DNA of 32,870 nucleotides from Ruminococcus sp. GTDB lineage: Bacteria; Bacillota; Clostridia; Oscillospirales; Ruminococcaceae. Under the pieces are notes generated by a model. It saw nothing but the letters and a program-made list of their open reading frames with translations. It was not told where the DNA came from and ran no database searches. Positions within the stretch are counted from its first letter, which is position 1. Each line of letters begins with the position of its first letter. Positions 9,773 through 18,402 of this stretch are shown here, piece by piece. Both the position numbers and the translations under genes were made by a program. The DNA is taken from assembly GCA_014799735.1 (NCBI GenBank), contig JAAVHL010000144.1, positions 1 through 32,870 of the forward strand. The letters run 5' to 3'.

Positions 9773-10330
9773 ATGCGTGTTATAACCGGCTCTGCAAGAG
9801 GCAGACGGCTTTCCGCCCCGGCGGGACTGGACGTGCGTCCTACTGCCGATAAAGTCAAGGAGGCCGTTTTTTCTGTTGTACAGTTCGATCTTGCAGGCTC
9901 GGCTGTGCTCGATCTGTTCGCAGGTTCGGGTCAGCTGGGAATAGAGGCGCTTTCACGCGGAGCTAAATCCTGCGTTTTTGTGGACAGTTCCCGCGTTTCG
10001 GTTGAGACCGCTAAGGAAAATATCGCCGCTGCGGGCTTCAAGAACGAATCAACAGTTATGAACTCCGACGCGGAACAGTACCTCAGAATGTGCAGACAAG
10101 CTTTCGATATTGCTTTTATTGACCCGCCATACAAAAAGGGGCTCATTGAAAAGGTAATGCCGCTGCTGTGCGGTCATATGTCTGACAGGGGCATTGCAGT
10201 GTGTGAGCACGAAAAGGGACTGGAGCTTCCCGAAAGCTTCGGAGAGCTCGTGAAAAGCAAAACCTACAGATACGGCAAGACGGAAGTCACGCTATACAGA
10301 CAGCGCGGAAATGAGGAAGAATTGGAATGA
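9773..10330 (+). CDS. rsmD: 16S rRNA (guanine(966)-N(2))-methyltransferase RsmD
   Basis: MRVITGSARGRRL, VLDLFAGSGQLGIEALSRGA, DPPYKKG; ATGA overlap with coaD. Confidence 0.95.
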   Translation: MRVITGSARGRRLSAPAGLDVRPTADKVKEAVFSVVQFDLAGSAVLDLFAGSGQLGIEALSRGAKSCVFVDSSRVSVETAKENIAAAGFKNESTVMNSDAEQYLRMCRQAFDIAFIDPPYKKGLIEKVMPLLCGHMSDRGIAVCEHEKGLELPESFGELVKSKTYRYGKTEVTLYRQRGNEEELE

Positions 10331-10833
10331 GCAACAGAAGAGTAGCGGTTTGTCCGGGAAGCTTTGACCCGGTCACATTCGGACACAGGGACATCATTAA
10401 GCGCGCCTCTCAGCTTTTCGACAAGGTTATTGTGCTGGTATCGGTAAATGCGGTCAAGAACCCAAGCTTTACCGCCGTTGAGCGTGTTAAAATGATTGAA
10501 AAGGTCACGGCAAACATCGACAATGTGGTCATAGACATCTGGGACGGACTGCTTGCTGATTACGTCAAAAGCGTGAACGCCTGCGCGATCATAAAGGGTC
10601 TCAGGGCGGTCTCCGACTTTGAATATGAGTTCCAGATGGCTTTGGCTAACAAGATGCTCTATGACGGCGCGGAAACGGTCTTTCTCACCACAAGCGCGGA
10701 AAATATGTACCTGTCTTCAAGCGTTGTAAAGCAGATAGCCGCTTTCGGCGGAGATATCAGCCACTTTGTACCCCAGTGCATTCTTGAGGACATTAAAGCC
10801 CGTCTCTGGAAAAAACCGGACGAAATGAAGTAG
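10327..10833 (+). CDS. coaD: Phosphopantetheine adenylyltransferase
   Basis: VCPGSFDPVTFGHRDIIKRA, SSSVVKQIAAFGGDISHFVP. Confidence 0.97.
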   Translation: MSNRRVAVCPGSFDPVTFGHRDIIKRASQLFDKVIVLVSVNAVKNPSFTAVERVKMIEKVTANIDNVVIDIWDGLLADYVKSVNACAIIKGLRAVSDFEYEFQMALANKMLYDGAETVFLTTSAENMYLSSSVVKQIAAFGGDISHFVPQCILEDIKARLWKKPDEMK

Positions 10834-10859
10834 CCCTTTTACTGAAAGGATGGTAAAAT

Positions 10860-11369
10860 ATGATTATTGACGATATTCTTGATATGATGGACGACCTGCT
10901 CGACAGCGCTGCGTCAGTTCCGTTTTCGGTAAAAAAATCCATTATCGACTGCGACCAGATGCGGGATTACATAAACGAGATCAGGCTCAATCTTCCGCAG
11001 GAAATAAAGCAGGCAAAGCTTATCGTGCGTGACCGCCAGTCCATTATGAGCGATGCCACAAAAGAAGCCGACGCCATTATACGCCGCGCCGAGGACAGGG
11101 CAAAGGTTATTGTGTCCAACGACGAGATAACCAAGGCGGCCAAGGCAAGGGCAGCCGATATTCTCAATCAGGCGCAGGGCAAGGCAAAGGAAATTAAAAA
11201 TGTTGCCAATAAATATATTGACGACGTTCTCGTACGCTCTGAGGAATGCTTGCAGGCAAATCTTGCGGACATAAGAAAGACCCGTCAGGCTATCAAGACG
11301 CTTCCCGCACAGAACATTCCCCCTCAGCAGACTATCCAGAACGGCGGAACGGCTTTCCCCAAAAAGTAA
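10860..11369 (+). CDS. Coiled-coil ATPase-subunit-like/DivIVA-like conserved protein
   Basis: 169 aa charged helical protein directly downstream of coaD; a similar arrangement is familiar from Clostridia. Confidence 0.7.
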   Translation: MIIDDILDMMDDLLDSAASVPFSVKKSIIDCDQMRDYINEIRLNLPQEIKQAKLIVRDRQSIMSDATKEADAIIRRAEDRAKVIVSNDEITKAAKARAADILNQAQGKAKEIKNVANKYIDDVLVRSEECLQANLADIRKTRQAIKTLPAQNIPPQQTIQNGGTAFPKK

Positions 11370-11374
11370 AAAAA

Positions 11375-11412
11375 CAGCAGCGGTCGGAAAAGGTTTCCCG
11401 ACCGCTGCTTTA
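11375..11412 (+). terminator. Intrinsic terminator
   Basis: AGCAGCGGTCGG...CCGACCGCTGCT followed by TTACTGTTT. Confidence 0.7.
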
Positions 11413-11437
11413 CTGTTTCTGGTCTGATTTATACGAA

Positions 11438-11473
11438 ATTATCCCCGCTGTACTAAGGCACAGCGGGGATAAG
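11438..11473 (-). terminator. Intrinsic terminator of the Ig-like protein gene (convergent)
   Basis: TATCCCCGCTGT...ACAGCGGGGATA. Confidence 0.7.
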
Positions 11474-11495
11474 CTTTTAAGCGAGGGCCATAGGA

Positions 11496-13241
11496 TCAGT
11501 TTCCTGTCGGTGCAGCAGTGCTGATATTTGCCCAAGCCAGCTGGTGCTGGGTAGAACTGCGATCGTAAGTGCAGAGAACATAGATCCACTTGCTTCCGTA
11601 CTGCGAAGTCAGAACATATTCGCCCTTTGCAGAATCGGCTGTAGGAGAAGTCTCATACATTACATACGGCTCATAAACGCCTGTATCGTTCTTGATCGCT
11701 TCATTTCTCTTAAGAATGTCAGCGCCTGTCTTGGGAACGACCATGTATCTCCATGAACCGTTCTTGGTGTATGCAACAACGTTGTCGGTCTGAGTGTTTA
11801 TATTGGGATATGTGCTGTAGATACTATAGTAGGTGTAAACGCTGCCTGAGCCCATGTCATCGCTGATGATCTTGTCAGCTCTGTCCTGATCGTAGTTGTA
11901 GGGAACAAGCATATATCTTGTTACCGACTTGCCTGTGGAGGAATCAATAACAGTCCATGTCTTTACATCGTCCCATGCACTCTGGCTGGTGGAAGGTCTC
12001 TCGTTATAAACGGTGTAGTACTCATATATGTTATTGTACTTAGCAATAGCAGTATTGAGCTTTACCTTGTCATAATTTGCGGGAAGCAGTACATATCTCT
12101 TTCCGTAATTATAAGAGTAGTTCGAGTGAGTAAACTCATTATAGGTATCGTTAGACGCGATCCTTGAAGGAAGTGTCGTGTAGATCTCGTAATATGTGAA
12201 CTTGTTGAGCTTCTGAGCTGCAGCAGTGTTGGCATAAGCGGGATCGTAGTTTGCGGGAACAAGCATATAATAAGTTGTGTAGCTGCTTGTTGTGAAGTTA
12301 AGGATCTTATCCGTCGAAGCCAGCAGAGATGTAGGTCTTGTGGGGTACAGCTCATAATACGCAAGATTGTTGGCAACGGTAATAGGCACGTCAACATACT
12401 TCTTGGTATTGTTCTTGTCGTAGAATCTTACAGTAGTTGTACCTGCGGAAACGCCCTTAACAGTGAAATTCTTGTAATTTCCGGAAGTTGTGCCCGCAGT
12501 TACGGTAGCGATCTTGGAATTGTTTACAGAGAAGTTCAGGTTCTTAATGTCGGCACTGTAAACCTGAAGAGTAGCGGTAGCGTTTGCATTTACGCTTACG
12601 CTCTGAGAAAGGGGAACAATGCCTGAATTGGTTGTGCTTGTGTCGGGATCGTCCTCCTCGTAAAGGCTGTCGCCAACATTTACGTCAATGTACTTGTAGC
12701 AGGTTGAGGGATACTTTTTAAGGTAAACCTTGATTCTTGCGGTACCCTTGCCCTTTGCGGTGATCTTGACCTTGATCTTGTTGCCGTCCCATTCAACGGG
12801 CTTTACCCATGAAGCGGAAGCAACGTTCTTGTTGGTGCTGCCCACGGTAAGTCCGCTGTGGGAGCCCTTTACGGTCAGCGTAACGATCTGCGAATCGCCC
12901 GCTGCGTCAAGGTCTACCTCAGAGGTGTTGGCGGTGATCTTAGCCGCAACAACTGTTACCTTGCACTTGAGAGTAGTGCTGCCTGTCTTGGCATACACAT
13001 ATGTAGTGCCGGGAGCCTTGCCGACTACCTTGCCATTTGACACAGTAGCGATGGACTTGTCGCCTGTGGACCATGTTACGCTTGAAGCGCCTGAAACCGT
13101 AAGAGTAGTCTGATAACCCTTTGTAACGGTAACGGACGTTTTGCTGAGCTTTGCCGCCGCGCTTGACGGAACAGCCATGAGTGATACGACCATAAATACT
13201 GCTAAGAAAATGCTGAGCAGTGATTTAAAGGTTTTTTTCAT
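11496..13241 (-). CDS. Secreted bacterial Ig-like (BIG2) domain protein with C-terminal tandem repeats
   Basis: 581 aa; signal peptide MKKTFKSLLSIFLAVFMVVSLMAVPSSAAA; BIG2-like KTSVTVTKGYQTTLTVSG...VGKAPGTTYVYAKTG; five degenerate C-terminal repeats. Confidence 0.85.
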   Translation of the reverse strand: MKKTFKSLLSIFLAVFMVVSLMAVPSSAAAKLSKTSVTVTKGYQTTLTVSGASSVTWSTGDKSIATVSNGKVVGKAPGTTYVYAKTGSTTLKCKVTVVAAKITANTSEVDLDAAGDSQIVTLTVKGSHSGLTVGSTNKNVASASWVKPVEWDGNKIKVKITAKGKGTARIKVYLKKYPSTCYKYIDVNVGDSLYEEDDPDTSTTNSGIVPLSQSVSVNANATATLQVYSADIKNLNFSVNNSKIATVTAGTTSGNYKNFTVKGVSAGTTTVRFYDKNNTKKYVDVPITVANNLAYYELYPTRPTSLLASTDKILNFTTSSYTTYYMLVPANYDPAYANTAAAQKLNKFTYYEIYTTLPSRIASNDTYNEFTHSNYSYNYGKRYVLLPANYDKVKLNTAIAKYNNIYEYYTVYNERPSTSQSAWDDVKTWTVIDSSTGKSVTRYMLVPYNYDQDRADKIISDDMGSGSVYTYYSIYSTYPNINTQTDNVVAYTKNGSWRYMVVPKTGADILKRNEAIKNDTGVYEPYVMYETSPTADSAKGEYVLTSQYGSKWIYVLCTYDRSSTQHQLAWANISTAAPTGN

Positions 13242-13288
13242 ATTGAATTCCTCCGTTTCTTTCAGAATTTATTTTATGTTGTAAACTT

Positions 13289-13317
13289 ATTCTAACACTA
13301 AATTTAAATAATGTCAA
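13289..13317 (-). promoter_or_regulatory. Predicted promoter for the Ig-like protein gene
   Basis: Minus strand TTGACA-N17-TAGAAT. Confidence 0.65.
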
Positions 13318-13371
13318 GAAAATATCGAGAACAATACGGTGACAAATAGTGACAATCCAGTAACAAATTGT

Positions 13372-13914
13372 CTATAGCCTGTAACAATTCACATCTGCGC
13401 CGTCAAGGGTGCGGATAGTGAACACGCCGTTTTCGTACACCATATAGGTCTTGGGGTTGCCCTCCTTGGGAAGAGACACCGAACCCGGGTTCATGTAGAT
13501 ATAGTCCCTGCTGTCGTCAAAGGTCTGAATGTGGGTGTGTCCGTGGAGAAGGATATCTCCGCGGGAAAGTGCGGGCGGATTTTCGGTGTTGTACAGGTGT
13601 CCGTGGGTGAGAAAGACCGTCCTGCCGTCCAGCCAGAGCATGGCGTAGTCCGCCATAATGGGGAACGTCAGCACCATCTGGTCAACCTCGGTGTCGCAGT
13701 TGCCGCGGACGCAGAGCAGGCTTTCACGACGTTCGTTCAGCATTTCGATGACCTTTTTCGGCGCGTAGCCGTTCGGCAGGTCGTTCCTCGGACCGTGGTA
13801 CAAAATATCCCCCAGCAGGAAAAGCTTGTCCGCTTTTTCCTCATCGAAGCGTTTCAGCATTTGTTCGCAGCAGTCCGCATCTCCGTGGATATCGGACGCA
13901 AACATCAGTTTCAT
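13372..13914 (-). CDS. YfcE/MJ0936-family metallophosphodiesterase
   Basis: MKLMFASDIHGD, FLLGDILYHGPRND, RGNCD, LTHGHLY, GHTH; RBS AAGGAGG before the chosen start. Confidence 0.92.
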   Translation of the reverse strand: MKLMFASDIHGDADCCEQMLKRFDEEKADKLFLLGDILYHGPRNDLPNGYAPKKVIEMLNERRESLLCVRGNCDTEVDQMVLTFPIMADYAMLWLDGRTVFLTHGHLYNTENPPALSRGDILLHGHTHIQTFDDSRDYIYMNPGSVSLPKEGNPKTYMVYENGVFTIRTLDGADVNCYRL

Positions 13915-13948
13915 AAGTACCCTCCTTGTGCGTTTGGTGTAAAGGATA

Positions 13949-14134
13949 TCATTTGTCTTTCTCAAAGATCAGATCCATTTCCTTTATCTTTCCGTAATCT
14001 GTAATATCGGTTGGGATATAGCCCGCATAGCGGTAACCCTTTTCGGCATATTCGTCAATAATCTGCCGATGCTCCTTGGACCCTGCTCCAACAAATTTCC
14101 CTATGTGCAGCTTAACATATTCGTATTTTTTCAT
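13949..14134 (-). CDS. Small conserved protein (DUF4177-like)
   Basis: MKKYEYVKLHIGKF...IIDEYAEKGYRYAGYIPT; RBS GGAGACTGCC before ATG. Confidence 0.65.
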   Translation of the reverse strand: MKKYEYVKLHIGKFVGAGSKEHRQIIDEYAEKGYRYAGYIPTDITDYGKIKEMDLIFEKDK

Positions 14135-14157
14135 AGGCAGTCTCCTTTCGGGCAGGG

Positions 14158-15171
14158 TCAAGCCTTAGTAAAGAACCTCTGGGAAACCGTGTAATTCTCA
14201 TTGGGAGCGATCTCAGCATAGCCGCTTTCCTCTCTTGGAATATCAAGGTTGGGAGCGTTTACCTGCGCTGTCATAGGCTCGGGACAGAAATAATTCTTGA
14301 AGCCCTTGTCGTTCCATACTATCCAGAACTTATAGAGATCGTCAGCCTCATAGCAAAGTCTTTTGCCGCTTTCGGTATCGGTCATAACACAGCCGTGGAA
14401 ATCCTCGCCGTCAAGCTTGAGCGTTCCGCCGAAGTACATATCGTTGCAGATATTTTTCAGTACGGGGACTTTGCCCTTTATGTACTCCTTGTCGTACTTG
14501 CCAAGCTCCGACACTGTGCCGTCGGGAAGCCATCTGCGCTTGTTGAAATTGATCTTCTTTACCGCGGGGACTTGCAGACGGATATTTTCCAATTTGCCGC
14601 CGTCAACAAAAGGAGCGTTGATTGTGGTGTGCGTTGCGATAGAAATAGGCATCATCTTGTCGGAATTATTCGTCAGGGAGATAGTGTGCTTCATGCCTTT
14701 TTCGGAAAGCTCGATAGTAATTTCCGCGGTAAATTTTATGGGGAAACAGGTGAAGAAAAAGTCGTTTTCGTCGTAAACATATTCTGTTGTAACATAAGCC
14801 TTTCCGTCCTCGGCGGCAAGAGCCTTTATTTTGTGTGCGCGCTTCTGCAAAAAGCCGTGGAGGTGGTTGCCGAACTTGCCCTCGTTCACGGGGAGATGAT
14901 ACTCGGCGTCGGAGGTTTTCAGCAAGCCGCCGTCAAAACGGTTTGGCAGGTACAGTGTGGGAAGTCCCCACACCTCGGTGGAGTTCATAATTTCCGCAAT
15001 GCTCACGTCGTCGCTGTAGCGGAAAACCTCCATGCCCAGTTCGTTGTTCCGCAGTCTCAGGACATTGCTGCCGATCTGCGGAGCGACTACAGCATAATAG
15101 CCTCCCGCGGCAAGCTCCACCGCTTCGATACCCTTGTGGTCTGCTTTTCTTGCGTAAAATTCATTTGCCAT
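14158..15171 (-). CDS. Aldose 1-epimerase family protein
   Basis: 337 aa galactose-mutarotase-like sequence (GGYYAVVAPQIGSNVLRLRN, HLHGFLQKRAHKI, SIATHTTINAPF). Confidence 0.85.
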   Translation of the reverse strand: MANEFYARKADHKGIEAVELAAGGYYAVVAPQIGSNVLRLRNNELGMEVFRYSDDVSIAEIMNSTEVWGLPTLYLPNRFDGGLLKTSDAEYHLPVNEGKFGNHLHGFLQKRAHKIKALAAEDGKAYVTTEYVYDENDFFFTCFPIKFTAEITIELSEKGMKHTISLTNNSDKMMPISIATHTTINAPFVDGGKLENIRLQVPAVKKINFNKRRWLPDGTVSELGKYDKEYIKGKVPVLKNICNDMYFGGTLKLDGEDFHGCVMTDTESGKRLCYEADDLYKFWIVWNDKGFKNYFCPEPMTAQVNAPNLDIPREESGYAEIAPNENYTVSQRFFTKA

Positions 15172-15198
15172 TTTTGAGTTCTCCTTTATAATAAATTT

Positions 15199-15618
15199 TT
15201 ATGAGTTCAGCCAATTTTCATCTATGCTTTTCTTTAACTCCTCAAAAGCGGGAATATATTCCGACAGTATTTTTTTGATCACAGCAAGTGCCAGTTCCTC
15301 GTCATAGATGTGTGCAAGGGTGTTTCTCGCTTCGAGAATATCCAGCCAGCAGCTTTCGTTATCTATCATTCCGCACTGATAAGCGGATTTTATTATCAAT
15401 CGGGGAGAGCCCGTTTTCTGCGTAAAATATCCGTGATATTCGAGTATTTCTTTCATGAGCTTCCACGACTGCTCAAAGCATATTGCAAACAGTCCCGTAA
15501 TGCCTGTTTGCTCCGCAATGGAATAGGGCTGTGAAATTTCCAGACAGCTTTTCAGGTTGACAAAAGCCTTGCAGAAATTTTCATACTTTTTCATACAGTA
15601 CAACACCGTCTCTTTCAA
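15199..15618 (-). CDS. HEPN-domain protein (HI0074/HepT-like), putative toxin
   Basis: LEISQPYSIAEQTGITGLFAICFEQSWKLMKEILEYHG family pattern and RX4HXY motif RNTLAHIY; start may be 15594. Confidence 0.85.
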   Translation of the reverse strand: MKETVLYCMKKYENFCKAFVNLKSCLEISQPYSIAEQTGITGLFAICFEQSWKLMKEILEYHGYFTQKTGSPRLIIKSAYQCGMIDNESCWLDILEARNTLAHIYDEELALAVIKKILSEYIPAFEELKKSIDENWLNS

Positions 15619-15877
15619 TTTCGGATATAAGCTCGTCTGATTTGCAGGAAGCTAAGTCCACAACGTCAAACATAAGCAGAGTGTTTACCTGCTCGTCCAT
15701 TGCAAAACAAAAATCTCCGAAGTTCCCGCCGGATACGGCAAGGTCGATATCGCTGCGTTCGCCGTTTGTTCCTCTTGCCCGTGAGCCGAAAAGAATTACC
15801 TTTTCAACGCAGCATTTTTCGGCATGAGCGGCAATTTCTTTCTTCACATTTTCGGGAATATCAAAATTATTTTTCAT
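15581..15877 (-). CDS. Minimal nucleotidyltransferase (MNT/MntA-like), putative antitoxin
   Basis: KVILFGSRARGTNGERSDIDLAVSG (GSX10DXD); start trimmed to MKNNFDIPENVKKE; overlaps the HEPN ORF. Confidence 0.87.
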   Translation of the reverse strand: MKNNFDIPENVKKEIAAHAEKCCVEKVILFGSRARGTNGERSDIDLAVSGGNFGDFCFAMDEQVNTLLMFDVVDLASCKSDELISEIERDGVVLYEKV

Positions 15878-15884
15878 GATCAAA

Positions 15885-16343
15885 TCACCTGTACACATTT
15901 TTCTTTCCGTCAATAAAATCCGCCAAAATATCCCTGTGCTGGTCGATAAAAAGTTCGGGAGCTTTATCGGGCGAAAAATACTGCAAATCAACAGTCTCGC
16001 TGTTCTGCTTTGTTTCCTCTCCGCCCTCGGCGTGAGCAAGAAACATTGTCAGAATTGTCTGCACCTTGTCGCCGTTCGGATATTCATTGAAATATTTTGA
16101 ATACACCCCGAAAAGCGAGTCCACCTTAACTCTCAATCCCGATTCCTCAAAGGCTTCACGGACGGCGACTTCTTCAAGAGATTCTCCCAGTTCCACAACG
16201 CCGCCGAGGAAACCCCACTCGTCGCAGTCACGCCGCTTTTGCAGAAGAATTTCCCCCGCTTCGTTCAGGACGATACACCCCGCATAATTAAGTATTATCT
16301 CGGAATGTCCAACCTTTTCCCTGATGTATTTTACATAGTCCAT
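15885..16343 (-). CDS. NUDIX hydrolase
   Basis: Nudix box GGVVELGESLEEVAVREAFEESGL. Confidence 0.93.
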   Translation of the reverse strand: MDYVKYIREKVGHSEIILNYAGCIVLNEAGEILLQKRRDCDEWGFLGGVVELGESLEEVAVREAFEESGLRVKVDSLFGVYSKYFNEYPNGDKVQTILTMFLAHAEGGEETKQNSETVDLQYFSPDKAPELFIDQHRDILADFIDGKKNVYR

Positions 16344-16355
16344 AGGCGTACTCCT

Positions 16356-16823
16356 TTATAAGTATTCATAAACTGCCATTTCAAAAATTTCGTCAAGCTC
16401 GTCCTGTACGTTTTCCATAGTATAATATGAACCATGTTCGGCAGATTCAAAGATATAATAAATATTTCCCATTTGGCATATCGGATCATAAAATAAAGAA
16501 AGTTTATTTAATTTATAAGCGGTCGTTTTCATGTCCGCTTTTCCATTTTTGTATTCTGCCGCAATTCTTCCAACAAGAATACGTTCAATCAAACATTCGT
16601 TATCCGTCTGCTGCGTATAACCGCATTCAAAAAAATAGTCGCCTATACGCTTCGTAACTTCATTAACGCCTTTAGAAACAGCGTCGAGAACATCAATATA
16701 ACAGTAAGGCACATTGTCAAGCCTTTCTATTTCATTATATATAAAATCTTCAAGCTCGTCAACAGATATAATTCCAACCTCTATACCTGTTTTGTACAAA
16801 TCCAAATATTCATTTATAGTCAT
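16356..16823 (-). CDS. Hypothetical protein (acidic, AT-rich gene)
   Basis: 155 aa uninterrupted ORF spaced tightly between same-strand genes; no family recognised. Confidence 0.65.
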   Translation of the reverse strand: MTINEYLDLYKTGIEVGIISVDELEDFIYNEIERLDNVPYCYIDVLDAVSKGVNEVTKRIGDYFFECGYTQQTDNECLIERILVGRIAAEYKNGKADMKTTAYKLNKLSLFYDPICQMGNIYYIFESAEHGSYYTMENVQDELDEIFEMAVYEYL

Positions 16824-16829
16824 AATATT

Positions 16830-17429
16830 TCACTCGTCATATTTGCGTACCCGAAGCTCTATCCCCAGCGACATAGCAAGAGCCTTGCAGCGGCTTATAT
16901 CCTCCATGGGAATAACGTCCACCACCGTAAACATTACCTTGGGGACGTACTTTTTGCAGTCCGCCGCAAAGGAAATCATAGCGTCGAAAGCGTCCTCCCA
17001 CTTGGGACGTGTAACCTCGTTGTATTTTTCGGCAGAGCATTGGTTAAGGGAAACCGAAACAATATCCACCGCGTCCTCCAGAACCTTTGCAGTAGGTTCG
17101 CCCCAAATTTTGTCTCCCAGACCGTTGGTGTTGAGACGGACGGGAATTTTAAAATTGTCCTTGATGTAACGTCCGATATAGCCCACGTCCTCGGCGCGCT
17201 CCATAGGCTCGCCGTAGCCGCAGAAAACAACTTCCTTGAACTGTGACATATCGTACTTTTCAAGCTCGTCAAGAACCTCGTCCACCGTAGGCTCCCGGTC
17301 GAGCCAAAGGCTGTCCGAACCGTATGCGCCCTCGCCGTTCTGTCTGATACAGAACGTGCAGTTGCAGGGACACTTATTGGTCAGATTGATATAAAGCTTG
17401 TCGCCTACCGTATAGAGAATCGTCATCAT
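16830..17429 (-). CDS. Radical SAM protein, TatD-associated type
   Basis: LYINLTNKCPCNCTFCIRQNGEGAYGSDSLWL (CxxxCxxC), VVFCGYGEPMER, RLNTNGLGD. Confidence 0.88.
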   Translation of the reverse strand: MMTILYTVGDKLYINLTNKCPCNCTFCIRQNGEGAYGSDSLWLDREPTVDEVLDELEKYDMSQFKEVVFCGYGEPMERAEDVGYIGRYIKDNFKIPVRLNTNGLGDKIWGEPTAKVLEDAVDIVSVSLNQCSAEKYNEVTRPKWEDAFDAMISFAADCKKYVPKVMFTVVDVIPMEDISRCKALAMSLGIELRVRKYDE

Positions 17430-17455
17430 ATATATCACCCTGTTCTGCGGCGGTA

Positions 17456-18173
17456 CTAAAGCATTGAGCATACCGCCGAATGTATTTTTTCAAAAACGCC
17501 TTTGTGTTTTTCCGAAATATCCTTATCAAATTTTTCTTTATCGTAAAAATATTCGGCAAGAAATTTTTTGTCATTGTCGCAGGCTTCAAGCAGTTCCTTT
17601 TTCGACAATGGAAAAATATCTTTTTTTGCAGTATAGCTCAAGCCTTAGCGCAAACATAAGCGGCTTTAAAATGTACGTCTTTATTTTTCCGTGAGTAAGC
17701 TTTTCTTTCGGCTCGTCAACAGAGATATAGTGACGGATACTCATTATGATTTCCGCAATATATTTTTTATATATCGCCTCAATATCGCTTTTGTCAGGTT
17801 CGCCGCATAAGTCCCCGCCGTAAAGCAAAACGCTGTCAAGGGCGCGGACGGAACGTTCCGACCATGCGTTGAATTCATCGCTTTTAAATTCCGCTAAAGA
17901 CATACATTGAGAATTTATTTCAACGCTTTCATATGATACCGAATTATTCCTTGCGCAGAAGCCTACGTCCGAAAGAACGCCTGCGTTTATTTCGCCGAAA
18001 ATACAGAATACATCCAAATCGGAATTTTTCCCGCCGTCGCCTCTTGCATAGCTTCCCGAAAGGTAAACGAACAGCAGATTTCCGCCCTGTTTTTCTTTCA
18101 GCATATCAATGAATTCACCGAGGATTTTTTCATAGTCGAAGCCTGAATTATTTTTGGGTATTTCGGTTCTCAT
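17456..18173 (-). pseudogene. Nucleotidyltransferase-domain protein split by a frameshift at a 7-A tract
   Basis: 5' ORF 17586-18173 (LSGSYARGDGGKNSDLDVFC) runs out at ...LELYCKKRYFSIVEKGTA*; the overlapping ORF 17456-17641 continues as ...KKDIFPLSKKELLEACDNDKKFLAEYF. The frames meet at T7 on plus, 17621-17627. Confidence 0.7.
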
Positions 18174-18373
18174 CGGCAGTCTCCCGAATTTTCGTCAATA
18201 TAACCCGTGATAACTTTACCAACAAGCCAGCCCATTGTCAAGCTTAAAGCATGGAGAAAAACGCTGCCGTCCTCCCTTTTGCTTAGCTTCTTAATGAACG
18301 CGCTGATAGCAAGAGTAATTCCGAAATAGATAAGCAGGTCTCTGACTTTTACGGTTTCGTTGAGTTCGTTCAT
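18170..18373 (-). CDS. Small putative membrane protein
   Basis: MNELNETVKVRDLLIYFGITLAISAFIKKLSKRE..., RBS GAAAGGAC; overlaps the next gene's start by 4 bp. Confidence 0.6.
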   Translation of the reverse strand: MNELNETVKVRDLLIYFGITLAISAFIKKLSKREDGSVFLHALSLTMGWLVGKVITGYIDENSGDCR

Positions 18374-18402
18374 AATAACAAGTCCTTTCATAAAGCTTTG
18401 AT

